Shown: in pieces, positions 7,020 to 14,764 of the stretch
Position numbering within the stretch: the stretch's first letter is position 1
Layout: every line of letters starts with the position of its first letter
From: an uncultured Neomegalonema sp.
GTDB lineage: Bacteria > Pseudomonadota > Alphaproteobacteria > Rhodobacterales > Rhodobacteraceae
Direction: 5' to 3'
NCBI GenBank assembly: GCA_937927905.1
Contig: CALFWP010000019.1
Location: 1 to 15,128 of the forward strand
DNA: 15,128 nt
The notes under the pieces: generated by a model
Told to the model about the DNA's origin: nothing
What the model saw: only the letters and a program-made list of their open reading frames with translations
The model's database searches: none
Translations under genes and position numbers: made by a program

Positions 7020-8739
7020 CCATGGACGAGGACATGACCGGTCTGAGGCAAGCAATCTGTGACGGCCTCGGCTTCGGGCCAAGCAATGATGCGGATACCG
7101 TCACGCAAGCGGACGCAATGAGGCCGAAAAATCCCGACGCATAGGATGTAAAGCCGAACCAGCGCCATTCATCCCCACTGCCTGCCACAAAATCAAAGCC
7201 CCAGTAAGACCCGATGATATAAAGCGCAGTCAGGACAAAACCGGCACTCATTCCGCATAAGGCACCGATTGCGTTTGTACGCTTCCACCAAAGCCCAAGA
7301 ACCAGAGGAGCAGCAATAGATCCGGCCGCCATAGCATAAGCCCAGGCCGCCAGTTCAATCAAGCCAACCCCGGATGCAGCGGCAAAAACCGCTCCAGTCA
7401 TCGTCACGGCTGTCGCAACAAGAGGTATATTTTCCGGCATGTTCCGTGAAAACGCATTATAGCAGAAGGCGTAAGCAAATGTATGTGCGGCCCCTCCTCC
7501 GGCTGTGGCAGCCGTAAAAAGAACGACAACACTTAAAATCGCAATAATCCAGCCGGGCGCATCGGACAATGACGGCAGGGCCAACAAAACAGATTGTGGG
7601 TTAACGCTGACCGCTCCGGCAGGAAATGCAGATGTATACCCATACTCCAGACATGCAGCCTGAATTGCCTCACCGGTAGCGCCGCAAATCACTATTCCCG
7701 CCCGCAAAGCCTCCGGCAATGCATCAAGCGTCAGCATATTCTGCGCCTGAGCGGAAAAAGACAAAAATCCGAACCGTGCAGCAACACCCAAAGCCGGCAA
7801 TGCTGTGGCAACAATCACAAACAGGCACACACCCCGCTGAAGAACCAAACGCGACTGTTCCGGAAACTTCTCGACCGTCACCCGTGACAGCAAATGCGGC
7901 ATCACAGCCGCTCCTGCAGCAAGCGAAAAGGCAAGGCAGATCATTCCGCCGTACCCGATCACCTGCCCCGGCTCACCGAATGTGGCAGCGACATTCAGAC
8001 GATGTTCGGTATCCGCAATATCCTCAATCAAACCACCATAGGCGACATGCGGAACAACAATTCCGGTCATACCGGCCAGTATCCATGCACAAATCAGAAG
8101 AATGGCGAAAAGTACGGTGGCAGATAAAATAATCTGCGAATAACTGATCATGAATTTTTTCAATGGCAGCGAGATGCCGATAATAGCAATCGCACCGATT
8201 AGAATTCCGCCTGCCGATGCAAAGCCCAGAACCTGCTCCGCCACCAATCCGACCGCCAGCAATTGCGCACCCAGAAACAGGACAGATACAGCGCAGATAA
8301 TCATAAGACACATGAAACGAAGAATACCGTTACCGTAACGCAGGCTGAAAAACTCCGGCATTGAGCGTGCATTCATACTGCTTAACTGCGGAGCAATGCA
8401 TGCCAGGCACAGTAAAAACCCCAACGCCAGTCCGATCATAACCGCTGAGCCATCATGCCCGAATGCAAAGATGCTGCCTACAATACCAAACAGACCAAAG
8501 GCGGACAGGGCCTCGACACTTAAAACCGTTCCGGCGCTCAGAGGTGAAATAACGGTCGCTGCCCGTCCCGTCAGTGGTATTATGACAAGCCCTGCAATGA
8601 TAAACACAAGCGAAAGCCACACTATAGAGACGCCCATTCCTGTCAGAATAGCCCCAAAAACAGCACAAACGATAACTCCACCCAAAATAATGCCAAGTTG
8701 GGCAAGAGACCCTTCTTTAAATGATTTTAAGGGATTCAT
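7000..8739 (-). CDS. Sodium:solute symporter, large subunit (SSS family)
   Basis: A 579-residue inner-membrane protein with about 13 hydrophobic segments, of the solute:sodium symporter family (ActP/VC_2705-like, TIGR03648 type), which import small carboxylates such as acetate with Na+. Family-like segments include NARSMPEFFSLRYGN (about 123-137), a long extracytoplasmic region near EYGYTSAFPAGAVSVNPQS, and WWKRTNAIGALCGMSAGF near the end. Where relatives read LSTAAGL in the segment that helps bind sodium, this protein appears to read FTAATAG, so sodium coupling may differ; that alignment is by eye. The start overlaps the small upstream gene by four bases (ATGA), and the 3' end overlaps mutT in antisense. 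The substrate is not determined. Confidence 0.88.
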   Translation of the reverse strand: MNPLKSFKEGSLAQLGIILGGVIVCAVFGAILTGMGVSIVWLSLVFIIAGLVIIPLTGRAATVISPLSAGTVLSVEALSAFGLFGIVGSIFAFGHDGSAVMIGLALGFLLCLACIAPQLSSMNARSMPEFFSLRYGNGILRFMCLMIICAVSVLFLGAQLLAVGLVAEQVLGFASAGGILIGAIAIIGISLPLKKFMISYSQIILSATVLFAILLICAWILAGMTGIVVPHVAYGGLIEDIADTEHRLNVAATFGEPGQVIGYGGMICLAFSLAAGAAVMPHLLSRVTVEKFPEQSRLVLQRGVCLFVIVATALPALGVAARFGFLSFSAQAQNMLTLDALPEALRAGIVICGATGEAIQAACLEYGYTSAFPAGAVSVNPQSVLLALPSLSDAPGWIIAILSVVVLFTAATAGGGAAHTFAYAFCYNAFSRNMPENIPLVATAVTMTGAVFAAASGVGLIELAAWAYAMAAGSIAAPLVLGLWWKRTNAIGALCGMSAGFVLTALYIIGSYWGFDFVAGSGDEWRWFGFTSYASGFFGLIASACVTVSASLLGPKPRPSQIACLRPVMSSSMAIASPE

Positions 8740-9008
8740 TGATCTTCCGTATCTTTTTCAGTCCTGCGAGGAAGACACCACGCTATAGCAACCAAAATTA
8801 ACGGAATAATAATCACGACAGAAAAAGTCCCCAACGGAAACGCAAACACTCTCAGGTTGTTCAGCCATCCGGCTGTTAGAATTAAAACAATCAATAAAAA
8901 TACAAGAAAAGCAGGCAACGCATAGGCTTTTAATGCTGGATTTGATTTTAATCTCTCAAGCACAAGACTATTCCTTGATCGCCCCAGAACAACCTCATAA
9001 GCGATCAT
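8736..9008 (-). CDS. Small membrane partner of the sodium:solute symporter (DUF4212-like)
   Basis: A 90-residue protein with two membrane helices (about 31-51 and 59-78) and a charged C-terminus (RRTEKDTEDQ). Its size, the FPLGTF motif between the helices, and its place just ahead of the large symporter gene with a 4-bp ATGA overlap match the DUF4212 / TIGR03647 small subunit. The two probably form one transporter. The ATG at 9008 has a weak ribosome site; a GTG at 8963 (75 residues) is preceded by AAGGAA at 7 bases and could be the true start. The gene and the 82 bases ahead of it are clearly AT-rich compared with the neighbours, and that AT-rich stretch is where its promoter should lie. Confidence 0.72.
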   Translation of the reverse strand: MIAYEVVLGRSRNSLVLERLKSNPALKAYALPAFLVFLLIVLILTAGWLNNLRVFAFPLGTFSVVIIIPLILVAIAWCLPRRTEKDTEDQ

Positions 9009-9090
9009 ACATCTTATGGAAATAAAAATACTACATTTTCTTTTTTAAGTTGAAAAATTTGCTGATTTCTACAAATAAGATTAATTATAA

Positions 9091-9801
9091 TCAGTCTGGT
9101 GCAAGCATATATCCGGCACCTCGTACCGTCTGTAAATAGCGGGGAACACGAGGGTTTTCCTCGATTTTACGACGCAGCCGCGTCACCTGAACGTCAATTG
9201 CGCGTTCCTGGGCGCTCGGTTCTTCATTACCGCCAACCTCAGCCAAAAGAGCCGCACGCGAGACCGCAACACCCGCCTCTCTTGCCATAAGCCTCATCAT
9301 CGCGGATTCTGCAGTCGTCAGGCGGATCAGTTCCTCCCCCCGCCATAATTCCCCACGCGTCATATCATAGCGGCAAAGCCCCAGCGAAAGGGTCTTCGGC
9401 GGTGCAACCACAGCCGTTTCTTCAATCGGGTCAGCGGAACGCCGTAATATAGCGGAAATTCTGAGCAAAAGCTCACGCGGTTCAAAGGGTTTCGGGAGAT
9501 AATCATCCGCCCCTACTTCCAATCCCTCAATACGGTCTTCCGCTTCACTTCGTGCAGTCAGCAATATTACGGGCGTATGCATAGTCTGACGAATAGCCTT
9601 TGTAAGCGAGAACCCGTCTTCGCCCGGCATCATCACATCAACGACCAGTAAATCGAAAGTCAGCCCGCCAAGCAGACGCCGGGCATGATCGGCATCCCGC
9701 GCTTCGCTGACATTATACCCGTTGTTTGACAAATATTTTTTCAGCAAACCGCGTATGCGGGAATCGTCATCGACGACCAGGATATGAGGCGCATCTCTCA
9801 T
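9091..9801 (-). CDS. petR: OmpR-family response regulator, PetR type
   Basis: A 236-residue two-domain regulator. The receiver domain (about 5-118) has the acidic pair Asp11-Asp12, phospho-acceptor Asp55 in VVDVMMPGEDG, Thr82 and Lys104 in PKPFEP. The C-terminal winged helix (about 135-234) ends VTRLRRKIEENPRVPRYLQTVRGAGYML, the OmpR/PhoB DNA-binding signature. It overlaps the upstream MarR gene by four bases (ATGA), the arrangement of petP-petR in Rhodobacter capsulatus, where petR lies upstream of the cytochrome bc1 genes. No cytochrome genes and no histidine kinase are nearby here, so its kinase must be encoded elsewhere or it acts unphosphorylated. The family is certain; the PetR name rests on the pairing. 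Confidence 0.9.
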   Translation of the reverse strand: MRDAPHILVVDDDSRIRGLLKKYLSNNGYNVSEARDADHARRLLGGLTFDLLVVDVMMPGEDGFSLTKAIRQTMHTPVILLTARSEAEDRIEGLEVGADDYLPKPFEPRELLLRISAILRRSADPIEETAVVAPPKTLSLGLCRYDMTRGELWRGEELIRLTTAESAMMRLMAREAGVAVSRAALLAEVGGNEEPSAQERAIDVQVTRLRRKIEENPRVPRYLQTVRGAGYMLAPD

Positions 9802-10313
9802 GGTAATCTCGCTTCACCGATGACGGCACTGGCTTGTGCGCGCTGTTCATCATCCATCATCAACTCCAGTACAGAGCGGAATCCTTCGACGGCCTCAGGA
9901 CCGGCCTGATTGAATGCACGGGCTAGGCGTGCGCGCTGCGGGGCGGACAAACGCTCTTCAAACGCCTGACCGTCCTCCGTCAGAAACAAAAGCCGTTGCC
10001 GACGGTCGCTTTCACCCACCCGCTGTTCAACGAAACCATCATCTATAAGCGGTTTCAAGACCCGGGCAAGAGACTGCTTTGTAACACCAAGAATGTCCAG
10101 TAATCCGGCAACACTCAACCCGGGTTGTCGTCCGATAAAGTGTAAGGCGCGGTGGTGGGCACGGCCATAATCACGTTCAGCCAGGATTTTATCAGGGTCC
10201 TGTGTAAAAGAGCGATACCCGAAAAACATGAGCTCTGCACCGGCACGCAACATAGATTCGTTCAGCATCGCAGCATCCCGGGCCACAGAAGAAGACATCT
10301 CAGGTGCAGTCAT
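9798..10313 (-). CDS. petP: MarR-family transcriptional regulator, PetP type
   Basis: A 171-residue MarR protein. A winged helix-turn-helix spans about 53-112, with recognition helix near VTKQSLARVLKPLIDDG (77-93) and the wing at VGESDRRQRLLFLTEDG (99-115), flanked by helices that form the dimer. It is the first gene of a two-gene unit with petR (4-bp overlap). Its start faces ilvE across 132 bp that hold a perfect inverted repeat, as expected if it controls its own unit and perhaps ilvE. The Shine-Dalgarno is weak, and a second in-frame ATG five codons in could serve. The ligand is unknown. Confidence 0.9.
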   Translation of the reverse strand: MTAPEMSSSVARDAAMLNESMLRAGAELMFFGYRSFTQDPDKILAERDYGRAHHRALHFIGRQPGLSVAGLLDILGVTKQSLARVLKPLIDDGFVEQRVGESDRRQRLLFLTEDGQAFEERLSAPQRARLARAFNQAGPEAVEGFRSVLELMMDDEQRAQASAVIGEARLP

Positions 10314-10332
10314 GTCAGGCCCGGATCACAAA

Positions 10333-10355
10333 TTATGTCAGCGATGTTGACATAA
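10333..10355. promoter_or_regulatory. Perfect inverted repeat between petP and ilvE, candidate MarR operator
   Basis: Arms TTATGTCA (10333-10340) and TGACATAA (10348-10355) are perfect complements around a 7-base centre. The right arm lies within a TTGACA (10347-10352) facing ilvE, and the left arm reads CTGACA toward petP, so a bound dimer would cover the -35 region of both divergent genes. MarR proteins commonly bind such dyads next to their own gene. Binding by PetP is inferred from position only. Confidence 0.55.
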
Positions 10356-10445
10356 ATATACCCGAAGGATACGCCTAGCGCAACAAAAAGCACCCGGGAC
10401 ACGTTCCGCGCGCAAGTTTGAAACCGCATATACGGATTTAGGGAC

Positions 10446-11327
10446 ATGGAAATCATTCCGTTTGACGATCGTGACGGCCAAATCTGGTTCAATGGCGAAC
10501 TCATTAACTGGCGGGATGCAAAAGTCCATGTTCTTTCTCACGGACTGCATTATGCCAGTTCGGTTTTTGAGGGAGAGCGGGCCTATAGTGGTGAAATCTT
10601 CAAAAGCCGCGAACATACCGAACGCTTTTTTAATTCCGCGAAAATTCTCGGTTTCAAAATCCCTTATACAATTGATGAAATTGAAAGCGCTAAAAAAGAA
10701 ACTCTCGCCGCATCCGGTCATGATAACGCATATGTGCGTCCGGTCGCCTGGCGCGGATCGGAGATGATGGCGGTTTCGGCCCAGCACACCAAAATTCACG
10801 TTGCGATTGCGATTTGGCCATGGCCTGCGATGTTTGGTGCAGATTCCATGAAGGGTATAAGGTTGGATATTGCGGAGTGGCGCCGCCCTGCTCCGGATAC
10901 GGCCCCGTTCCAAGCCAAGGCCGCCGGCCTATATATGATCTGTACCCTTTCCAAGCATGCCGCCGAAGCAAAGGGCTTTACCGATGCCCTGATGCTTGAT
11001 CACCGCGGGTATGTTGCCGAGGCCACCGGCGCGAATATCTTTTTTGTCAAGGACGGTGCGGTTCATACACCAATGCCGGATTGTTTCCTGGACGGCATCA
11101 CGCGGCGCACAGTCATACAGCTGCTCAAGGACCGTCAGATACCGGTCAGCGAGCGGTATATTATGCCGGATGAACTGGACGGTTTCGAGCAATGCTTCCT
11201 TTGCGGGACCGCCGCCGAAGTGACGCCGGTTTCGGCAATCGGAGAGCGTACTTACGAAGTCGGCGATCTGACAAGACAGGTTGCAACAGATTACAATGAT
11301 CTGGTGAATCGGCGCGGCATCAGCTGA
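10446..11327 (+). CDS. ilvE: Branched-chain amino acid aminotransferase
   Basis: A 293-residue fold-type IV PLP enzyme that swaps amino groups between glutamate and the keto acids of leucine, isoleucine and valine. Visible are WFNGELINWRDAKVHVLSHG (14-33), the family pattern HYASSVFEGERAY (35-47), the PLP lysine at 158 (FQAKAAGLYM), Glu192 in GYVAEATGANIFFVKDG (188-204), and DGITRRTVIQL followed by the late LCGTAAEVTPV loop. Length is normal. AGGG sits just before the ATG. It is divergent from petP and followed after 63 bases by a HAD-IIA gene on the same strand. ilvE and D-amino-acid or aminodeoxychorismate enzymes share the fold, but the sequence fits IlvE best. Confidence 0.94.
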   Translation: MEIIPFDDRDGQIWFNGELINWRDAKVHVLSHGLHYASSVFEGERAYSGEIFKSREHTERFFNSAKILGFKIPYTIDEIESAKKETLAASGHDNAYVRPVAWRGSEMMAVSAQHTKIHVAIAIWPWPAMFGADSMKGIRLDIAEWRRPAPDTAPFQAKAAGLYMICTLSKHAAEAKGFTDALMLDHRGYVAEATGANIFFVKDGAVHTPMPDCFLDGITRRTVIQLLKDRQIPVSERYIMPDELDGFEQCFLCGTAAEVTPVSAIGERTYEVGDLTRQVATDYNDLVNRRGIS

Positions 11328-11390
11328 TGCTCGCAACGTAACGCCGCTTCTGTGACCGAAACAACCCGATGCCCCGAAAGTAAATCCGGT

Positions 11391-12251
11391 ATGACAGAAA
11401 TTATAACCAGCATCGTGGATGTCGGGGACCAGTATGATGCGGTGCTATGTGATCTATGGGGATGCTATCATAACGGTGTCACGCCCTATGATAAAGCAAT
11501 ATCCGCGTTGCGCGGATATCGTGCCGGTGGTGGGATTGTTGCTCTTTTGACCAATGCACCGCGTCCGGCATTTTCAACGGCCAGACAACTTCAGCGTATG
11601 GGCGGGCCTGATGACACGCATGATCTGATTGTCACATCCGGTGATGCGACCATCGAAGGGATTCGTACAGGTAATTTTGGCGCAAAGTGCCATCATATCG
11701 GACCGCCGCGTGACGATGATCTTTTTGCGGATTTCGACATTGAGCGCGTTCCGTTGGAGGATGCCGATTTTATCCTTTGCTCCGGCCTGGATGATGACAG
11801 CTTTGAAACACCGGATCACTACGCTGATCGTATCCGTATCGGCATTGCGCTCTCTTTGCCCATGGTCTGTGCAAACCCTGATGTGATTGTGGACCGGGGC
11901 ACGTCCCGCCTTTATTGCGCCGGTGCCATTGCCGAAAGCTATGCGGCGGCAGGGGGCGAGACCTATCTTTACGGCAAACCCCATGCGCCGATTTACGCAC
12001 TTGCCATCGCACGTTTAAAAACCCTGACAGGACGTGATATCGCAAAAAACCGGATCCTGGTTATCGGGGACGGCCCCGCAACGGATATTCTTGGCGGTAT
12101 GACTCACGGATACGATTCAATGTTTGTCGCCGGAGGGCTTGCAGCCGAAGATTTGCTCGATGCGGACGGCCTGATACGCCGCGATGCCTTTAACCCGTAT
12201 CTGGACGCCAACGGAATCAGGCCCACATACGCAATCCCGATGCTGCAATAA
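11391..12251 (+). CDS. HAD-IIA family protein (TIGR01459 type)
   Basis: A 286-residue HAD protein of the subfamily IIA group found mainly in Alphaproteobacteria. Motif I is LCDLWGCYHNG (19-29): nucleophile Asp21 is present, but the usual second Asp is Trp23, as is normal for this group. Motif II is LLTNAPRP, the motif III region carries YGKPHAPIYALA, and motif IV is VIGDGPATDILGG. The large middle region is the IIA cap domain. Substrate is unknown; relatives act on sugar phosphates or nucleotides. I chose ATG 11391, where the family-like sequence begins; a GTG at 11352 has no ribosome site. It follows ilvE by 63 bases and may be co-transcribed. Confidence 0.87.
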   Translation: MTEIITSIVDVGDQYDAVLCDLWGCYHNGVTPYDKAISALRGYRAGGGIVALLTNAPRPAFSTARQLQRMGGPDDTHDLIVTSGDATIEGIRTGNFGAKCHHIGPPRDDDLFADFDIERVPLEDADFILCSGLDDDSFETPDHYADRIRIGIALSLPMVCANPDVIVDRGTSRLYCAGAIAESYAAAGGETYLYGKPHAPIYALAIARLKTLTGRDIAKNRILVIGDGPATDILGGMTHGYDSMFVAGGLAAEDLLDADGLIRRDAFNPYLDANGIRPTYAIPMLQ

Positions 12252-12276
12252 ACAAAACCGGACCCCGAAACGCGGA

Positions 12277-12309
12277 CGGACAGTTTCCCTTTCACATGAC
12301 GTCTGTCCG
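12277..12309. terminator. Possible hairpin between convergent HAD-IIA and idnO genes
   Basis: CGGACAG (12277-12283) can pair with CTGTCCG (12303-12309) around a 19-base loop, in the 78-bp gap where two genes converge. The loop is long and no T-run follows, so this is a weak candidate. Confidence 0.3.
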
Positions 12310-12329
12310 GATCATGCAGCTATGTATTG

Positions 12330-13097
12330 TTAAACGCAGGCGGTCATGCCACCATCGACATACAGCACATGCCCATTGACGAAGCTTGAGGCGTCCGAGG
12401 CAAGATAGATTGCCGCACCGACCAGCTCATCAACCGTACCCCAGCGTCCGGCTGGTGTGCGCTTTTCCAACCAGCCGGAAAACTCCGCATCTTTGACCAG
12501 TGCATCGGTCAGTTCCGTCTTAAAATATCCTGGCGCAATACCGTTGACGTTCAGGCCGTGAGGTGCCCAATCGGTTGCCATGCCTTTGGTCAGATTGGCC
12601 ACCGCTCCCTTTGAGGCTGTGTAAGGCGCAACACCCGGGCGGGCCAGCATCGTCATGACCGAACAAATATTGATGATCTTACCTTTGCCGCGCGGCAACA
12701 TCCGCCTTGCAACCGCTTGTCCGACATTGAACACGCTGTTCACATTGGTCAGCATCAGCCGCTCGAAATCCGCCGCCGGAAAATCTTCCAGCGATGCGCG
12801 GTGTTGCATTCCGGCGTTGTTAACGAGAATATCTATAGGCCCGATGTCACTTTCGATACGCTCAACAGCAGACGCCGCCGCGCCGTGTTCCGTCACATCA
12901 AAGGCTGAAACCCCGACCACTGCTCCTGTTGCACGCAACTCTCCGGCGGCACGGGCCAGTTTTCCCTCATTACGGCCATTCAGCACAACCGAAGCCCCGG
13001 CTCCGGCCAGGCCCTTGGCCAGAGCAAAGCCGATCCCTTGTGATGATCCCGTAATCAGCGCACGGCGGCCGCTCAGATCGAACAGGGAAAGAGACAT
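12330..13097 (-). CDS. idnO: SDR oxidoreductase, gluconate 5-dehydrogenase type
   Basis: A 255-residue short-chain dehydrogenase, the usual length for IdnO, which interconverts 5-keto-D-gluconate and D-gluconate with NAD(P)H. The cofactor loop is TGSSQGIG (16-23), followed by NNAG (93-96), catalytic Ser146, Tyr159 and Lys163 (YTASK), and the PG segment at 189-190. The opening SLFDLSGRRALITGSSQGIG is typical of gluconate 5-dehydrogenases. I chose ATG 13097 because GGAG lies 8 bases upstream; a longer frame to 13199 would overlap idnD and adds unrelated residues. It is divergent from idnD, which supplies the preceding step. Other sugar SDRs share the pattern, so the substrate is probable rather than proven. 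Confidence 0.85.
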   Translation of the reverse strand: MSLSLFDLSGRRALITGSSQGIGFALAKGLAGAGASVVLNGRNEGKLARAAGELRATGAVVGVSAFDVTEHGAAASAVERIESDIGPIDILVNNAGMQHRASLEDFPAADFERLMLTNVNSVFNVGQAVARRMLPRGKGKIINICSVMTMLARPGVAPYTASKGAVANLTKGMATDWAPHGLNVNGIAPGYFKTELTDALVKDAEFSGWLEKRTPAGRWGTVDELVGAAIYLASDASSFVNGHVLYVDGGMTACV

Positions 13098-13100
13098 CAG

Positions 13101-13137
13101 CACACTCCGGACTTGCATTGTGAAAGTTCCGGTGTGT
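13101..13137. promoter_or_regulatory. Imperfect inverted repeat in the idnO/idnD intergenic region
   Basis: The two genes are only 74 bp apart. CACACTCCGGACTT on the left is mirrored, with small shifts, by AAAGTTCCGGTGTG on the right, giving a dyad around base 13119. It overlaps the idnO ribosome site and lies upstream of idnD, a good place for one repressor to control both. No regulator gene is beside it. Confidence 0.35.
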
Positions 13138-13171
13138 CTATGGCATATTCTGTTATAAAAGGTCCAACGCC

Positions 13172-14221
13172 ATGCGCGCCCTTGTGATCCATGCAGCAAA
13201 AGATTTACGGATCGAACCCCGCCCCGAACAGGAACCCGGACCGGGGCAAGTCGCCGTTAGAATTGCGCGCGGAGGGATTTGCGGCTCCGATTTGCATTAC
13301 TTCAACCATGGCGGTTTCGGCGCGATCCGGCTGAAGGAACCCATGATCCTCGGTCATGAAGTCAGCGGTCATATCTCGGCTCTGGGACATGATGTAACCG
13401 GATTGTCCGTCGGCGATGCGGTTGCGGTCAGCCCCTCGCGCCCGTGCAATGCCTGTGAATACTGTCTGAGAGGGTTGCAGAACCATTGCACCAACATGGC
13501 CTTTTACGGCAGTGCGATGCCTTTTCCTCACATACAGGGCGCTTTTTCGGAAAGCCTGATTGCGGATGCCGCGCAGTGCGTTCGTGCTGAGGGCCTTTCA
13601 CCCGATATGACCGCGCTGGCAGAACCGCTCGCGGTTTGCCTGCATGGTACAAAGCGCGCCGGAGCCCTGACCGGTAAGCGCGTGCTGATCACCGGCAGCG
13701 GTCCCATCGGCGCTTTGAGCGTCCTGACCGCGCGCCGCGCCGGGGCCGCAGAGATCATCGCCGCCGATATTGCAGCTCAGCCGCTTGAATACGCCCGTCA
13801 ATTCGGTGCGGATCGGACGATAGACCTGACCGCAGAACCCGACGGGCTGGACCGGTACAGCACCGGCAAGGGGCATTTCGATACGTTGTTCGAGGCATCA
13901 GGGGCAGAACCGGCCCTGGTCGGAGCCTTGGTCGCGCTGCGCTCGCGCGCTATTATCGTACAACTTGGCCTCGGCGGAGATATAACCCTGCCGCTCAATA
14001 CAATCGTTGCAAAAGAGTTGGAATTACGCGGGTCTTTCCGATTTCATGAGGAATTTCCGCTGGCGGTTGAAATGATGCAAAAGGGTCTGATTGACCCCGC
14101 CCCGCTGATAACGGAAACCTACACTTTGGAGGATGCAAACGACGCTTTCACCCTCGCCTCGGATCGCTCGAAAGCCATGAAGGTACAGATTGACTTCACT
14201 GCACCTCAGAATGTGGCCTGA
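13172..14221 (+). CDS. idnD: L-idonate 5-dehydrogenase (zinc alcohol dehydrogenase family)
   Basis: A 349-residue medium-chain dehydrogenase oxidising L-idonate to 5-keto-D-gluconate, the substrate of the divergent idnO product. Catalytic zinc ligands are Cys37 (GGICGSDLHYF), His62 and Glu63 (GHEVSG). Structural zinc cysteines are 92, 95, 98 and 106. The Rossmann loop is TGSGPIGAL (174-182). The HEEFPLAVEMMQKGLIDPAPLIT segment near the end is common in IdnD and related polyol dehydrogenases. The start at 13172 has AAGG about 9 bases ahead. A TATAAA at 13154-13159 is too close to the start to be a good -10 for a normal leader. The end overlaps the convergent lipoprotein gene by 16 bases. Sorbitol or other polyol dehydrogenase activity is the main alternative. 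Confidence 0.88.
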   Translation: MRALVIHAAKDLRIEPRPEQEPGPGQVAVRIARGGICGSDLHYFNHGGFGAIRLKEPMILGHEVSGHISALGHDVTGLSVGDAVAVSPSRPCNACEYCLRGLQNHCTNMAFYGSAMPFPHIQGAFSESLIADAAQCVRAEGLSPDMTALAEPLAVCLHGTKRAGALTGKRVLITGSGPIGALSVLTARRAGAAEIIAADIAAQPLEYARQFGADRTIDLTAEPDGLDRYSTGKGHFDTLFEASGAEPALVGALVALRSRAIIVQLGLGGDITLPLNTIVAKELELRGSFRFHEEFPLAVEMMQKGLIDPAPLITETYTLEDANDAFTLASDRSKAMKVQIDFTAPQNVA

Positions 14222-14736
14222 TTGTTATCCTCGGCTTTCGGCGGCTCCCCCACTGCAACAAGGTCATTGATACGGAAATTGCGGTAGAGGTCGTTGATCA
14301 TCTGATCAAGGCTGTCTTTTTCAGGAAAACCGAGGCATCCGACTTCGTAAGTGACAGTCTTACGATCAGAGCCACTGTCCCGCTCCACGGTCAGCGTCGG
14401 CGTTCCGGAGACGCTGTCGGGGCAGCCCTCCGGGATGTTCGAGACATAGCCCCTGCGTAGGGCACGGAAATCATAGATATCAAGAATATCCAGCGCCCGC
14501 CGGAACGCACCGACCGGCAAGCCCCCGGTTGAGCGCCCTTCCTTAATCGTATTCGGACCCGCGACCAGTTCATACCGGTCGTCGGTTCCCACCGTCATCG
14601 TATAGACCGGACACAGCCCGAGACAGGGACCGGCGGACAGGCTGACGGTTCCGGTTAACGGTGCTTCTTTCTGTTCGGGTGTAGCGCATCCCGTGACCAG
14701 AAACACTGCGACCGCCCCGCCAAACACTCTGAACAT
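14206..14736 (-). CDS. DUF6438-type lipoprotein
   Basis: A 176-residue exported lipoprotein. The signal peptide (MFRVFGGAVAVFLVTGC) ends in a VTGC lipobox with Cys17. The body opens VSLSAGPCLGLCPVYTMTV, where the CxGxCPxY pattern is the mark of DUF6438 domains, and goes on with a Tyr/Phe-rich segment and further cysteines (EGCPD, VGCLG) that may form disulfides outside the cytoplasm. No activity is known to me for the domain. I chose ATG 14736 because GGAG lies 7 bases upstream; the longer frame to 14808 would bury the signal peptide. It starts 28 bases after the ASKHA gene on the same strand, so they may be co-transcribed. Confidence 0.85.
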   Translation of the reverse strand: MFRVFGGAVAVFLVTGCATPEQKEAPLTGTVSLSAGPCLGLCPVYTMTVGTDDRYELVAGPNTIKEGRSTGGLPVGAFRRALDILDIYDFRALRRGYVSNIPEGCPDSVSGTPTLTVERDSGSDRKTVTYEVGCLGFPEKDSLDQMINDLYRNFRINDLVAVGEPPKAEDNNQATF

Positions 14737-14764
14737 ATTGATCTCCACTCCTACCGGAAAAGTC

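Noticed and set aside
9079..9092. Palindrome GATTA-ATTA-TAATC at the petR stop as a terminator
   Set aside because: The arms are five A/T-rich pairs with no T-run, too weak to support a terminator call.
13098..13199. An N-terminal extension of the idnO product
   Set aside because: It would overlap the start of idnD, and the ATG at 13097 has a good ribosome site and the normal family start.
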